From positions 1 through 16,517 of the forward strand of contig JAPLWW010000106.1 of NCBI GenBank assembly GCA_026396375.1: a stretch of 16,517 bases of DNA, in the 5' to 3' direction. Under the pieces are notes generated by a model. The model was not told the origin of the DNA. It searched no databases and saw only the letters and a list, made by a program, of their open reading frames with translations. Made by a program: the position numbers and the translations under genes. Source of the stretch: Microcaldota archaeon (GTDB taxonomy: Archaea; Micrarchaeota; Micrarchaeia; Anstonellales; J096). Shown here one piece after another: positions 1 to 6,435 of the stretch (within the stretch, counting starts at the first letter, position 1; the number at the start of each line of letters is the position of its first letter).

Positions 1-1
1 C

Positions 2-379
2 CTTCAGCTCAAGGCAAGGGCGGTCGCAGGGGTTGCGAACTGCGTGCTTGAGGATGAGAAGAGGGATGACATCCTGCTGATGAAAAAAGGAATATTGTTC
101 GCTCCTGATTTTGTGCTGAATGCCGGTGGGGTCATCCAGGGCATTGAGGAATACCGCGGGAGCGGACTGCAGAATTCAACCGGCAAAGCCATCAAAGGCA
201 TTGAGGAATACCGAAAGAGGGGGCTGATGCAGGATGCTGTCAATAGGCTGCCTGAAATTTCCAAAAATCTAAGGGAGGTTTTCAGCAGGGCAAAACGGAA
301 AAGAATGGGAACAATGGCTGCTGCAAAGTACATTGCAAGGAAGAAAAGGGAAATAGTGATGGGTAGGCTGATGTCATGA
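2..379 (+). CDS. Glu/Leu/Phe/Val dehydrogenase, C-terminal part (5' end outside window)
   Basis: The reading frame is open from base 2, and 125 residues are visible. The segment AGVANCVLEDEKRDDILL followed by GILFAPDFVLNAGGVI is the end of the NAD(P)-binding Rossmann domain of the amino-acid dehydrogenase family (glutamate, leucine, phenylalanine, valine), in which the APDxxxNAGG stretch is very conserved. These enzymes interconvert an amino acid and its 2-oxo acid plus ammonia in the cytoplasm. The substrate cannot be decided because the catalytic N-terminal domain lies outside. After NAGGVI the protein has an extra 19-residue repeat (GIEEYR occurs twice; see the repeat entry), which makes the C-terminal helical region longer than I would expect. 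The gene ends 6 bp before the stop of the convergent nuclease gene. Confidence 0.85.
   Translation, partial: LQLKARAVAGVANCVLEDEKRDDILLMKKGILFAPDFVLNAGGVIQGIEEYRGSGLQNSTGKAIKGIEEYRKRGLMQDAVNRLPEISKNLREVFSRAKRKRMGTMAAAKYIARKKREIVMGRLMS
131..213 (+). repeat. In-frame 57-bp-offset internal duplication in the dehydrogenase gene
   Basis: The 17-mer GGCATTGAGGAATACCG is present at 140-156 and again at 197-213. Extending left, 131-156 and 188-213 match at 23 of 26 positions. The offset is 57 bp, exactly 19 codons, so the protein reads VIQGIEEYR and then AIKGIEEYR. The downstream parts of the two units have diverged. This looks like an old in-frame tandem duplication just after the NAD-binding domain. 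Confidence 0.75.
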
Positions 380-385
380 ACAGAA

Positions 386-1018
386 TCAGCTGTTGAGAAC
401 TTTCCAGAGCATTTCTCCTTTCTTTTCCCCGATGGTCTCCTGGATGTCTGCCTTGCTTGCCTTTGCCAGCTTCTCTATGGTTGGAAACCTCTCAAGGATT
501 GTCTTTGCGGTCTTGGGGCCTATGCCGTAAACAGATTCAATCATGGCCTGCTTTATCTTTTCCCCGTCTATCTTCTTCTTTGCCTTGAACTCCTTGACAT
601 ACCTTTTCTTTGTTACCTGCTCGTGCCTTGCGAAGGCAAATACTATCTCGGCTGTCCTTTCCTTGTCCTTTGTGAACATTATTGAAACTTCATTTTCTGA
701 AATCAATGAGGCAAGGGCCCCGAGAATTGCCCTGTCGTCTATCCTCTCAAAAGGCGCATTTCCCTCAATAAGAATGACAGGCCTGTCATAAATAGACTTA
801 AGCTTGGAAACCTGGTCAAACAGCCTTCCGCTTATCAGCGAGCTTTCAAAATCGTCCCTGCTTTTCCTCTCTATGGCTATCCTGTCTGAAACGATATAGT
901 CGGCAATGCTGAGCTGCTTGACCACAACCCTCGCTCCCTTGCCGTTGATCATCTCAATTAGGTCGCTGGGCTCCCTGTGGTCTATTATTATCTTTATGTT
1001 TTCAGGCATTGAGCTCAT
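386..1018 (-). CDS. XPF/ERCC4-type structure-specific nuclease (short archaeal form with helix-hairpin-helix)
   Basis: This 210-residue protein has the ERCC4 nuclease fold followed by tandem helix-hairpin-helix motifs. The N-terminal half contains DHRE (residues 13-16), then ADY (39-41) and IERKSRDD (49-56), which is the metal-binding GDxnERKxxxD signature with Gly replaced by Ala. The C-terminal half has YGIGPKTAKTIL (164-175) and a second hairpin near 190-207, the DNA-binding (HhH)2 module. No helicase domain is present, so it resembles the short archaeal XPF rather than Hef. Family members cut branched DNA such as 3' flaps and stalled forks as dimers, often with PCNA. I see no obvious C-terminal PCNA-binding peptide. 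The gene overlaps the preceding PIN gene by 17 bp. An alternative ATG at 1009-1007 lies behind GGATGAG and may be the true start. Confidence 0.88.
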   Translation of the reverse strand: MSSMPENIKIIIDHREPSDLIEMINGKGARVVVKQLSIADYIVSDRIAIERKSRDDFESSLISGRLFDQVSKLKSIYDRPVILIEGNAPFERIDDRAILGALASLISENEVSIMFTKDKERTAEIVFAFARHEQVTKKRYVKEFKAKKKIDGEKIKQAMIESVYGIGPKTAKTILERFPTIEKLAKASKADIQETIGEKKGEMLWKVLNS

Positions 1019-1691
1019 CCAGGATCTGGTCTATCTCGTTAAATCCTATCGAGCATCCGCCGTATTTCAAAGAGTAGAGGGATGCCTCAAGCATCTTTTC
1101 CGGATTCTGGAAAGTCGAGAAATACCCTGACCTGTAGGCTATGGAGACAAGCTCCGAGCTCCTGATGACTTTCATGCCCCCAGCGATCTTGTTGAAATCG
1201 TCAAAGCTCCTTTTGTTGAGCATGACATTTATCCCCATCTCGGCTTCCATGTGCTCCTTCAGCCTGAAAGGGGCCTCGATGAGCATCCTTGTGGTCCTCT
1301 CGTCCATAAGGATCACGTCGCAATCGGTCGCCTTTGCAAGGGCTATGATGTCGGCTTCCCCGATATCGACAAGGTGTATCGGCTTTGACCTTGCAAAAAG
1401 CATGTTGTTTGCCAGGTCCATGATCTCCTTTGCCTTTTCCAGGGTGTCCTCGTTTACCTCCGAAAGCGCCCTGTCGTCGATGGCCTTTTTCATCCTCATG
1501 GCGGAGAGCTCGTATGCCTTCATTGAAATTGACAAAGGCCTTTCAATGATCTCCTTTTTCACTGAAGGGGCTATTATGAATTGCGTATTGAACTTTTTTG
1601 TGAAAAAGTAAAGCAGGTCTATGAAGCATGAATTGGTAAGCGAAATCAATGAGGAGGAATCGCAGAGAACTGTTTTTTGCTTCATTTTCAT
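1002..1691 (-). CDS. PIN-domain protein (putative ribonuclease)
   Basis: The 229-residue protein begins with VLCDSSSLISL, the first strand and Asp (D11) of a PIN domain. It continues with an acidic residue at E47 (PSVKKEIIERP), the DIGEADIIALAK segment (E112/D114) and VILMDERTTR (D130). These match the order of acidic residues that bind metal in PIN nucleases. About 90 residues follow the PIN core and have no domain I recognise. PIN proteins are mostly endoribonucleases, as VapC-type toxins or in RNA processing. No small antitoxin-like gene stands next to it, so a toxin role is not favoured. The gene overlaps its upstream neighbour by ATGA. A second in-frame ATG at 1685-1683 has AGGTGA at better spacing and may be the start. 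It sits in an operon with an XPF-type nuclease. Confidence 0.78.
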   Translation of the reverse strand: MKMKQKTVLCDSSSLISLTNSCFIDLLYFFTKKFNTQFIIAPSVKKEIIERPLSISMKAYELSAMRMKKAIDDRALSEVNEDTLEKAKEIMDLANNMLFARSKPIHLVDIGEADIIALAKATDCDVILMDERTTRMLIEAPFRLKEHMEAEMGINVMLNKRSFDDFNKIAGGMKVIRSSELVSIAYRSGYFSTFQNPEKMLEASLYSLKYGGCSIGFNEIDQILDELNA

Positions 1692-2215
1692 TCACCTGTC
1701 ACTGATTCCGAAGCTGTCCTCAGCCGTTTTTTCACGTCTATCTCCTCCTTTAGCCTGTCGAACATCATCGTCTTTCCGGAATAGGACATTATCTCCTGCG
1801 GGGGTATCCCGAAGCTCTTGCTCACAACGCCAAGCGAAACTCCTTTTGCATAAAGCTTTGATGCTATCTTTATCCTTGCCTTTGTGAGGATGTCTATGAC
1901 ATACCTCTTGTCCTGGGATTCCATCTCAAGGACAACGTCGTTGAGCTCTACTATGCTCTTGGCAAGGTCCTGGTCCTTCCCTGCCTTGCATATGGCATTC
2001 AGCTTTTCAAGGACAATGTCCTCGTGCTCCTCCTCAAACCTCTTTTTTGTGAGGATCTTGGAAAGAAGGTAGGAAAGGATTGCAAGCTCGGCGCCTTCCT
2101 GGGAAAACTCCTGGATAAGGTCATTGGTTATTTCCTCTGTAAGGTCCTTGAGGTCCTTGAATTTCCCTTTTTTGTAGGCTTTCTGCATTTCGTAAAGATA
2201 GGCTAATAGATCCAT
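1688..2215 (-). CDS. Unrecognised helical protein, first gene of the PIN/XPF operon
   Basis: I do not recognise this 175-residue protein. It is almost entirely predicted helix and rich in Lys, Glu and Asp, with no signal peptide or membrane segment. One stretch (about 118-146, LYAKGVSLGVVSKSFGIPPQ followed by EIMSY) has the spacing of a helix-turn-helix, so nucleic-acid binding is possible but unproven. It heads a leftward operon in which its TGA overlaps the ATG of the PIN gene. The start at 2215 lies about 30 bp from the centre of the palindromic TATA element at 2237-2250, which suggests a leaderless or nearly leaderless mRNA. GAGGA also precedes the ATG by a few bases. Co-transcription with two putative nucleases suggests a nucleic-acid role by association only. 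Confidence 0.7.
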   Translation of the reverse strand: MDLLAYLYEMQKAYKKGKFKDLKDLTEEITNDLIQEFSQEGAELAILSYLLSKILTKKRFEEEHEDIVLEKLNAICKAGKDQDLAKSIVELNDVVLEMESQDKRYVIDILTKARIKIASKLYAKGVSLGVVSKSFGIPPQEIMSYSGKTMMFDRLKEEIDVKKRLRTASESVTGE

Positions 2216-2236
2216 GGTTCCTCTTTTGCTTCATGC

Positions 2237-2250
2237 TTTTAAATATTTAT
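2237..2250. promoter_or_regulatory. Shared near-palindromic TATA element of a divergent promoter
   Basis: The sequence TTTTAAATATTTAT contains the perfect palindrome AAATATTT (2241-2248). Its centre is about 25 bp from the HAD ATG at 2269 on the plus strand and about 30 bp from the ATG at 2215 on the minus strand. Archaeal transcription normally starts about 25-27 bp from the TATA box, so one element could direct two divergent leaderless transcripts. Confidence 0.6.
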
Positions 2251-2268
2251 CCTACAAAGATTGGCTTT

Positions 2269-2892
2269 ATGGTGAAATTGGTCGCTTTTGACCTTTGGAA
2301 GACTCTTGCAGAGAAGCCGTTCAGCACAGCGGAGAGGATAAGGCAGGAATTCTGTGCTCACAGCAACCTCAGGCACAGGTATTTTGTGAAATTATACGAG
2401 GAAGTGACACAGACAACAAGATGGAGCAGCAGGGAGGAGATGGCGGAGGATCTGCTGAGGAAGCTTGGGAGCCAGGCAACCGAAAGGAACGTCGCAAGGG
2501 TCATTGACATAATGGAGGAGGCGGAGGCGAATTTCTCGGTTTACGAGCACAGCATAGGGATGCTCAACATACTGAAAGTCCACGGATATGTGACTGGAAT
2601 GGTCTCAAACACGAATGTGTTCTCGATAGAGCATGTGAAAGAGAAATCGGATCTCCTGAAGCACATTGATTTCCCTGTCTTTTCATTTGATGTCGGCGTG
2701 ATAAAGCCGGAGAAGGCGATTTTCGAGGAGCTTCTGAAAAGATCTGGTTGCAGCGCGGAGGATGCGTTGATGGTGGGGGATAAGGAAGAGGATGACATCA
2801 TTCCTGCAAAGGAGCTTGGGATGGGAACTATATTATATAAGGATTATGACCAGCTGAAAAACGAATTTGAGAAGCTTGGCATACAGATATAA
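2269..2892 (+). CDS. HAD-superfamily hydrolase with atypical motif I
   Basis: From the ATG at 2269 the product has 207 residues. HAD motifs are visible in order: motif I FDLWKT (nucleophile D8), motif II MVSNT (S113), motif III IKPEK (K146) and motif IV VGDKEEDD (D171, D175/D176). A helical cap lies between residues 15 and 95, as in subfamily I. The second Asp of the usual DxD in motif I is Trp (W10). Phosphatases use that Asp as general acid/base, while haloacid dehalogenases have Tyr there, so simple phosphatase activity should not be assumed. The frame stays open upstream to an ATG at 2233, but that extension runs through the TATA element. The start at 2269 fits a leaderless mRNA. The substrate is unknown. 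Confidence 0.85.
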   Translation: MVKLVAFDLWKTLAEKPFSTAERIRQEFCAHSNLRHRYFVKLYEEVTQTTRWSSREEMAEDLLRKLGSQATERNVARVIDIMEEAEANFSVYEHSIGMLNILKVHGYVTGMVSNTNVFSIEHVKEKSDLLKHIDFPVFSFDVGVIKPEKAIFEELLKRSGCSAEDALMVGDKEEDDIIPAKELGMGTILYKDYDQLKNEFEKLGIQI

Positions 2893-2908
2893 TGGAAAAT
2901 TTACACTC

Positions 2909-2919
2909 ATATTTTTAAA
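2909..2919 (+). promoter_or_regulatory. TATA box of the RuBisCO gene
   Basis: ATATTTTTAAA is centred near 2914, which predicts transcription from about 2940. That gives a leader of about 10 nt containing GGTG (2941-2944), five bases before the ATG at 2950. Confidence 0.55.
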
Positions 2920-2949
2920 CCTCGGATCAGATAGTTGATTGGTGTGAAC

Positions 2950-4416
2950 ATGGCGTATGGAGGATATAGCTATTTGGAACTGAATTATAAGCCTGGAAAG
3001 GATGATTTTGTTGTTTTGCTTTGGGCAAAGGGAACAGTGAATATCAATAATTTGGCAGAAGCCATTGCAGCAGAAAGCTCAGTTGGAACTTTCACCAAGA
3101 TAAAGACGATGAACGAAAGGATATTCAAGCACTACAGGGCCCATGTTTTCGAGATAATAAAGACTTCTGAGGATTCGGGATTCATAAAGATTGCATATCC
3201 ACTCGAGCATTTTGACCAGAAGAATGTCATCCAGTTCTGCGCAAGCGTGATGGGAAACATTTACGGATTATTGGAAATAGAAGAATTGTACATAATGGAC
3301 ATTTCCTTCCCTGAAAAATACCAAAGGCAGTTCAAGGGGCCGATAGGATTGGAGGCAATAAGGAAATATGTCGGCACTGAAAAAAGCAGGAGGCCCCATT
3401 GCGGAACGATAGTAAAGCCAAAGGTCGGGTTGACTCCCAATGAGTTCGCGGATGTTGCGTACAAAGTGTTGGCAAACGGATTGGACTTGGTGAAGGATGA
3501 CGAGAACCTTGTTGACCAGGATTTCTGCAAATGGAGGGACAGGGCAGATCTGGTAAATAAGGCGATGAATAGGGCCGAGCTGGAAACAGGGGAGAAGAAA
3601 CTCTACTGCTGCAACATTTCTGATTCAAGCATAGAAAGGATGGAAAAAAGGCTTGACTATCTGCACAGCCACGGGCTGAAATTGGTGATGCTGGATGTGT
3701 TCGTTTTGGGAATGCCTGCGACAATTCACATGGTCAATATGGCACATAGATACAGGATGTTCACGCACGCCCATAGGGCAGGCTTTGCCGCAGTTCACAG
3801 GAGCGGAGATGGATATAGCTTCGGGATATTGGAAAAGTTTTACAGGATGTTCGGATTGGACCAATTGCATGTTGGAACAGGGGTTGGAAAGATGGACGGC
3901 GCCCCTCATACAATAAGGAGGTTCGCAAGATTGGCAAGGGACAATGAGATAAAGGCAAGCATAGCTGAAGGCGGACTGGAAATTTCAAAGTTCGACAAGT
4001 CAATAGCCCCAATGATGCCGGTCGCTTCAGGGGGTTTGCATGCAGGATTGACAGAAGGGCTGTTTGAGATATTCGGCAATGACTTCACAATGCAGGCAGG
4101 AGGCGGAGTGCATGGCCATCCGAAAGGGTCTGAGGCAGGCGCAAAGGCATTGAGAGCAGCTGCAGACGCAATAGGAGAGGGAATAACGCTTGAGGAAAAG
4201 GCGAAAACATCTAAAGAACTTAATGAGGAGCTGAAGAAATTCGGCTATGTCAAGGGATACAAGGTGAGAAGGATGCTCAATTTCTTTGATGAAAACGCAG
4301 ACCTGTTTGAGATGATAGTGAAAAAGCAGGGGATGTCCGCAATAAGGATGTTTGACAAGACATTCGACGCAAGAGGGAATGTCTCAGAGCATCACATCAT
4401 AAGCAAAAAGGTCTGA
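2950..4416 (+). CDS. rbcL: Ribulose-1,5-bisphosphate carboxylase large subunit, archaeal form III / II-III related
   Basis: This is a complete 488-residue RuBisCO large chain. Catalytic and substrate residues are present (spinach number in brackets): E42 (60), T47 (65), N103 (123), K156 and K158 (175, 177), carbamylated K182 (201), D184 and E185 (203, 204), H275 and R276 (294, 295), H307 (327), loop-6 K314 (334), S360-GG (379-381) and GG at 385-386. Substitutions are F48 for Trp66, M315 for Leu335 (Met also occurs there in form II) and F279 for His298. The N-terminal domain resembles form II/III enzymes, but their long insertion before SGG is absent and a C-terminal tail of about 60 residues is added. 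In archaea such enzymes usually act in the AMP/nucleoside salvage route, fixing CO2 on ribulose bisphosphate to give 3-phosphoglycerate. The partner genes (AMP phosphorylase, ribose-1,5-bisphosphate isomerase) are not in the window. A TTG at 2935 is an alternative start. Half of its leucines use TTG. Confidence 0.93.
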   Translation: MAYGGYSYLELNYKPGKDDFVVLLWAKGTVNINNLAEAIAAESSVGTFTKIKTMNERIFKHYRAHVFEIIKTSEDSGFIKIAYPLEHFDQKNVIQFCASVMGNIYGLLEIEELYIMDISFPEKYQRQFKGPIGLEAIRKYVGTEKSRRPHCGTIVKPKVGLTPNEFADVAYKVLANGLDLVKDDENLVDQDFCKWRDRADLVNKAMNRAELETGEKKLYCCNISDSSIERMEKRLDYLHSHGLKLVMLDVFVLGMPATIHMVNMAHRYRMFTHAHRAGFAAVHRSGDGYSFGILEKFYRMFGLDQLHVGTGVGKMDGAPHTIRRFARLARDNEIKASIAEGGLEISKFDKSIAPMMPVASGGLHAGLTEGLFEIFGNDFTMQAGGGVHGHPKGSEAGAKALRAAADAIGEGITLEEKAKTSKELNEELKKFGYVKGYKVRRMLNFFDENADLFEMIVKKQGMSAIRMFDKTFDARGNVSEHHIISKKV

Positions 4417-4418
4417 AA

Positions 4419-5120
4419 GTGAATGACGAAACATGTGGGCAGATGACCGACAAGAACAATCTGAAGAAAAAGGTTTTGTTGCTGGTCCCTCTTGCAGTCA
4501 TAATCACTGGGTTGGCGCTGTTCCTGCCGGCAGGCACCATATATTATTGGCAGGCCTGGGCCTTCATGGCGGTCCTGTTCATACCTTTCTTTTTCGTGGC
4601 CTCGTATTTCCTGAAAAAGGACCCTAAATTCTTGGAAAGGAGGATAAGGTTCAAGGAAAAGGAGGCAAAGGAGAAGTCCATGATAAAGATAGCGCAGGTT
4701 CTTTTCCTAATGGGATTCTTGACGCCCGGGCTTGATTTCAGGTACGGATGGTCGCAGGTGCCGGTTTGGCTGGCGGTTGCTGCCGATGCCGTCATTTTCC
4801 TTTCATACATGTTCATCTTCCTTGTATTCAGGGAGAACAGCTACGCCTCTAGGATAGTGGAGGTCGAGAAGGGGCAGAAGGTAATATCAACAGGGCCATA
4901 CTCAATTGTAAGGCATCCGATGTATTTGGGCGTCACATTGATGTACCTGTCAGTGCCGATCGCATTGGGCTCATATCTTGCGCTGGTTTTCTTTATGCCG
5001 GTTGTGCTTGTGATTTTCTTGAGGATACTTGATGAGGAGAGATTGCTGCTGAAGGATCTCAAGGGATACAGGGAGTATTGCAAGAAAGTGAAATACAGGC
5101 TGGTTCCTGGAATATGGTAA
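4419..5120 (+). CDS. Isoprenylcysteine carboxyl methyltransferase-like (ICMT/PEMT family) membrane protein
   Basis: The 233-residue protein has about five hydrophobic segments (residues 19-37, 46-65, 90-103, 115-137 and 168-203). It carries the family signature STGPYSIVRHPMYLG (157-171), the DEERLL motif (205-210) and the closing GYREYCKKVKYRLVPGIW. These elements bind S-adenosylmethionine at the membrane in ICMT and phospholipid N-methyltransferases. In prokaryotes the acceptor is generally unknown, and it could be a lipid, a quinone-like compound or a protein thiol or carboxyl group. The GTG start lies 2 bp after the rbcL stop, with AGGT upstream, so the genes are probably co-transcribed. 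An ATG at 4443 is an alternative start. Like rbcL it is rich in TTG leucine codons (10 of 32). Confidence 0.85.
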   Translation: MNDETCGQMTDKNNLKKKVLLLVPLAVIITGLALFLPAGTIYYWQAWAFMAVLFIPFFFVASYFLKKDPKFLERRIRFKEKEAKEKSMIKIAQVLFLMGFLTPGLDFRYGWSQVPVWLAVAADAVIFLSYMFIFLVFRENSYASRIVEVEKGQKVISTGPYSIVRHPMYLGVTLMYLSVPIALGSYLALVFFMPVVLVIFLRILDEERLLLKDLKGYREYCKKVKYRLVPGIW

Positions 5121-5123
5121 TGG

Positions 5124-5163
5124 TATTGGCTAAACCTTCGCCAATATTACGGTGTAGTTTTTT
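5124..5163 (+). terminator. Hairpin plus T-run after the rbcL operon
   Basis: TATTGGC (5124-5130) and GCCAATA (5140-5146) form a 7-bp stem with a 9-nt loop directly after the methyltransferase stop. A run of six T follows (5158-5163). It lies inside the 3' end of the convergent gene, so the two transcription units share this boundary. Confidence 0.45.
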
Positions 5164-5612
5164 CCATAGAACTTTGCGCATGCCGGGCACATTGTGTAAA
5201 AGAAGTACATCTTCTCTATTTTCTTTCCTTTAGACGCGGCGTATTTTTCCATGTCCCTTATCCAGGTCCCCATGTTCTTATAGGATCCCTCAAAAACCTT
5301 GCTGAGGAATGTTCCTGAGATCCTTTCCATCCTGGCATTGGGAACTTCCTTGCTTACTGCGATATAGACATCGGAGCCGAAAAGCGAGTTCTCGTCAGAT
5401 AGCATGAGCTGGTCGCCAAGGGCATCTGCCTTTTTTATCTTCTCCATATTCCTCACAACAACCTGGCCGAAATTAAGGGGTATATGAAAAAAACTGAGCA
5501 CATGATCCTTGACAAACAGCTTGTCCTTCCAGGTTATCTCCTTGCTGTCCCATGGCTTTGGGTCGAACCTGTTACAGCATCCTGTCTCGGATTTTTCATA
5601 TAGCTTTTCCAT
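5130..5612 (-). CDS. Small conserved Cys-containing protein of unknown function (family often labelled 'hydrolase')
   Basis: From the ATG at 5612 the product has 160 residues. It has a Cys pair near the N-terminus (GCCNRFDPKPWD, C12-C13), a central block KDHVLSFFHIPLNFG (35-49) and a C-terminal CPAC (142-145) followed by KFYGKNYTVI. From memory, this pattern matches a small family found in bacteria and archaea that databases often call hydrolase without experimental support. The four cysteines could bind a metal or do redox chemistry, which is inference. No signal peptide or membrane segment is seen. The open frame extends to an ATG at 5660, but a TATA box at 5635-5643 lies 27 bp from the ATG at 5612, favouring the shorter, leaderless form. 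The gene converges on the rbcL/methyltransferase unit. Confidence 0.72.
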   Translation of the reverse strand: MEKLYEKSETGCCNRFDPKPWDSKEITWKDKLFVKDHVLSFFHIPLNFGQVVVRNMEKIKKADALGDQLMLSDENSLFGSDVYIAVSKEVPNARMERISGTFLSKVFEGSYKNMGTWIRDMEKYAASKGKKIEKMYFFYTMCPACAKFYGKNYTVILAKV

Positions 5613-5634
5613 GATTAAGATTGAATCATTAATG

Positions 5635-5643
5635 TTTAAAAAT
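5635..5643 (-). promoter_or_regulatory. TATA box for the small Cys-containing gene
   Basis: On the minus strand this reads ATTTTTAAA. It is centred about 27 bp before the ATG at 5612 and so predicts a leaderless transcript. This decides the start against the longer open frame. Confidence 0.5.
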
Positions 5644-5714
5644 CTGGGCTTGGGATGCATCGGAGCTGAAAGGAAGACGAATATGGATGATATTTATAGA
5701 TAACTAAATAGGCT

Positions 5715-5737
5715 AAAAAATTAAAGAAAAAAAAGAA
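5715..5737 (-). terminator. T-rich archaeal-type terminator of the pilin gene
   Basis: The minus-strand transcript of the pilin gene runs into a T-rich stretch here (on the plus strand A-runs of 6, 3 and 8), about 40-60 nt after the stop codon. Archaeal polymerases commonly terminate at such T-tracts. The rest of 5644-5776 holds no gene I can support. Confidence 0.45.
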
Positions 5738-5776
5738 TTCCCTATCTTTACATCGGATTCCTTATCTAGAAATCTA

Positions 5777-6277
5777 TTATTTCTCCATGACTTTTCCAGT
5801 CAAGGTTCCGCTGCTTGTGTATGGGAAGCCTGCATTCACGTCCGTGTACCTTATGTTGGCCTTTGCCGAATATCCGGTGTTTGCCGCCGGTGTGCCAAAT
5901 GACCCTGCTGCGCTGGTGAGCAAAGCTGAAGTTTCGCCAACCGCAAGTGTTGCATTTGTGACAGGAACCAAGGCTGATGTGCCCGCGATCGTGACGTTGA
6001 TGCTGTCAAGCCTTACTGGGTTGCCAACATTGTTGACCACTCTTATTGAGAACGCGCCTGTGTTGTCCATGCTCCAACCTGTTACAGTGACACCTGCAAA
6101 TCCAGCTGCCTTGCTGCCCATGAAGTTGCTTGGGTCGAAAATTCCCATGGCAAAAAGCGCTATCGCGATGATGACCACTAGGACTATTGCCCAACCATAG
6201 GTCATCATGAAGTCGAGAGCTGCCTGGCCTTTCCTGCTGTCTCTACCTTTTATGCTATCTCCGATTTTCATTTCCAT
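5777..6277 (-). CDS. Type IV pilin-like protein with class III signal peptide (probable major pilin)
   Basis: The 166-residue protein has a charged leader ending in SRKG and then QAALDFMMTYGWAIVLVVII, the typical archaeal prepilin pattern. Cleavage is expected between G17 and Q18 by a prepilin peptidase (PibD/EppA type). A hydrophobic helix (24-45) follows, then DPSNF and a small domain of about 115 residues rich in Gly, Ala, Thr, Val and Asn, presumably beta-rich. Position +5 of the mature protein is Asp (D22) rather than the more usual Glu. Mature size would be about 149 residues. It is transcribed alone and divergently from the pilus operon, has a clear TATA box (6317-6324) and GGTG before the ATG, and ends in a T-tract. 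This layout suits a highly expressed structural subunit, which is inference. Confidence 0.88.
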   Translation of the reverse strand: MEMKIGDSIKGRDSRKGQAALDFMMTYGWAIVLVVIIAIALFAMGIFDPSNFMGSKAAGFAGVTVTGWSMDNTGAFSIRVVNNVGNPVRLDSINVTIAGTSALVPVTNATLAVGETSALLTSAAGSFGTPAANTGYSAKANIRYTDVNAGFPYTSSGTLTGKVMEK

Positions 6278-6316
6278 TTTTACACCACTCTATTGGTTTT
6301 CTATTCAATAAATGGC

Positions 6317-6324
6317 TTTATAAA
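6317..6324 (-). promoter_or_regulatory. TATA box of the pilin gene
   Basis: TTTATAAA is centred near 6320, predicting transcription from about 6294 leftward and a leader of about 17 nt. GGTG lies four bases before the ATG at 6277. Confidence 0.6.
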
Positions 6325-6435
6325 TCTAACTATGGAGTTTCAGTCGGAAAATTCAAACATTTTCTACCACAAAAAACAAGCAGCCTGGAAAAGGCAGGGC
6401 AGGCGCCAAACTGGTTTTTGCTGTTGTATTTTCTT

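Noticed and set aside
1141..1611. 156-codon plus-strand open frame opposite the PIN gene
   Set aside because: Antisense shadow; the PIN gene has ordered acidic residues, good starts and overlaps with its operon neighbours.
1002..2215. Toxin-antitoxin pair formed by the PIN protein and its upstream neighbour
   Set aside because: The PIN protein is 229 residues, longer than VapC toxins, and the neighbour is 175 residues with no antitoxin DNA-binding domain I can recognise; the XPF gene is also in the operon.
2233..2268. Longer N-terminus for the HAD hydrolase
   Set aside because: The added codons run through the TATA element, and the HAD strand begins directly at MVKLVAFD.
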